From: Atrina japonica
Taxonomy: Eukaryota; Mollusca; Bivalvia; Pterioida; Pinnidae
Direction: 5' to 3'
Assembly: GCA_030159075.1 (NCBI GenBank)
Contig: BROG01000525.1
Coordinates: 335,001-399,000, forward strand
Length of the DNA stretch: 64,000 nt
Below, piece by piece: positions 63,984 to 64,000 of this stretch. The notes beneath the pieces are model-generated. The model searched no databases and had not been told where the DNA came from. It was given only the letters and a program-made list of their open reading frames with translations. Position 1 is the stretch's first letter, and the number at the start of each line of letters is the position of its first letter. The translations under genes and the position numbers were made by a program.

Positions 63984-64000
63984 TATATATATATATATAT
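63984..64000. repeat. (AT)n microsatellite, cut by the right edge
   Basis: At least 8 AT units, reaching the end of the window. Confidence 0.85.

Overview
Eukaryotic, AT-rich (roughly two thirds A+T by eye), intron-bearing invertebrate DNA, loaded with microsatellites, minisatellites and small non-coding mobile elements. The only genes I can support are two Wnt ligand genes on the + strand. The Wnt pair, the tRNA-derived SINEs ending in a GGGACGTTAAACAA-type 3' region, and a remnant of an 'AGCTCAC...' dispersed repeat that I associate with bivalves together suggest a mollusc, most likely a bivalve. I cannot name the species.

Layout. At 1-3442 lies the end of the last intron of a Wnt9 gene. 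Its last coding exon is 3443-3916, with a complete C-terminal cysteine-rich domain and stop codon. A gene-free stretch of about 44 kb follows (3917-48268), made of repeats and unique AT-rich DNA. A Wnt1 gene begins at 48269. Exon 1 (48269-48357) is only 89 coding bases, encodes the signal peptide, and is too short to show as a long ORF. Intron 1 is 9,054 bp. Exon 2 (57412-57668) encodes the start of the mature Wnt domain. Intron 2 runs off the right edge, so the rest of Wnt1 lies beyond the window. The two exons join in matching phase and recreate the RWW motif at the boundary typical of Wnt1.

The order Wnt9 then Wnt1 in the same orientation fits the ancient Wnt9-Wnt1-Wnt6-Wnt10 cluster, so Wnt6 is expected to the right. 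Both genes encode secreted, lipid-modified signalling proteins that act through Frizzled/LRP receptors. The intergenic region is where shared or gene-specific enhancers would be sought, but I see only weak regulatory hints: a TATA-like box, two CTTTGAT (TCF/LEF core) motifs and overlapping uORFs just 5' of Wnt1, and a cluster of TGACGTCA sites at 8.4-8.5 kb.

The repeat fraction is the richest part. There are seven or more distinct minisatellites with units of 23, 29, 36, 47, 51, 58 bp and others, and very long (AT)n, (AC)n, (TC)n and (AAT)n tracts. Two copies of one SINE have clear target-site duplications, one of them inserted inside the 51-bp minisatellite. Several inverted-repeat (foldback/MITE) families have recognisable terminal repeats. 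At least three other dispersed families recur across the window, one of which looks like a tandem satellite monomer of about 320 bp scattered as partial dimers. I found no exotic gene system, and long ORFs apart from the Wnt exons are mostly by-products of repeats.
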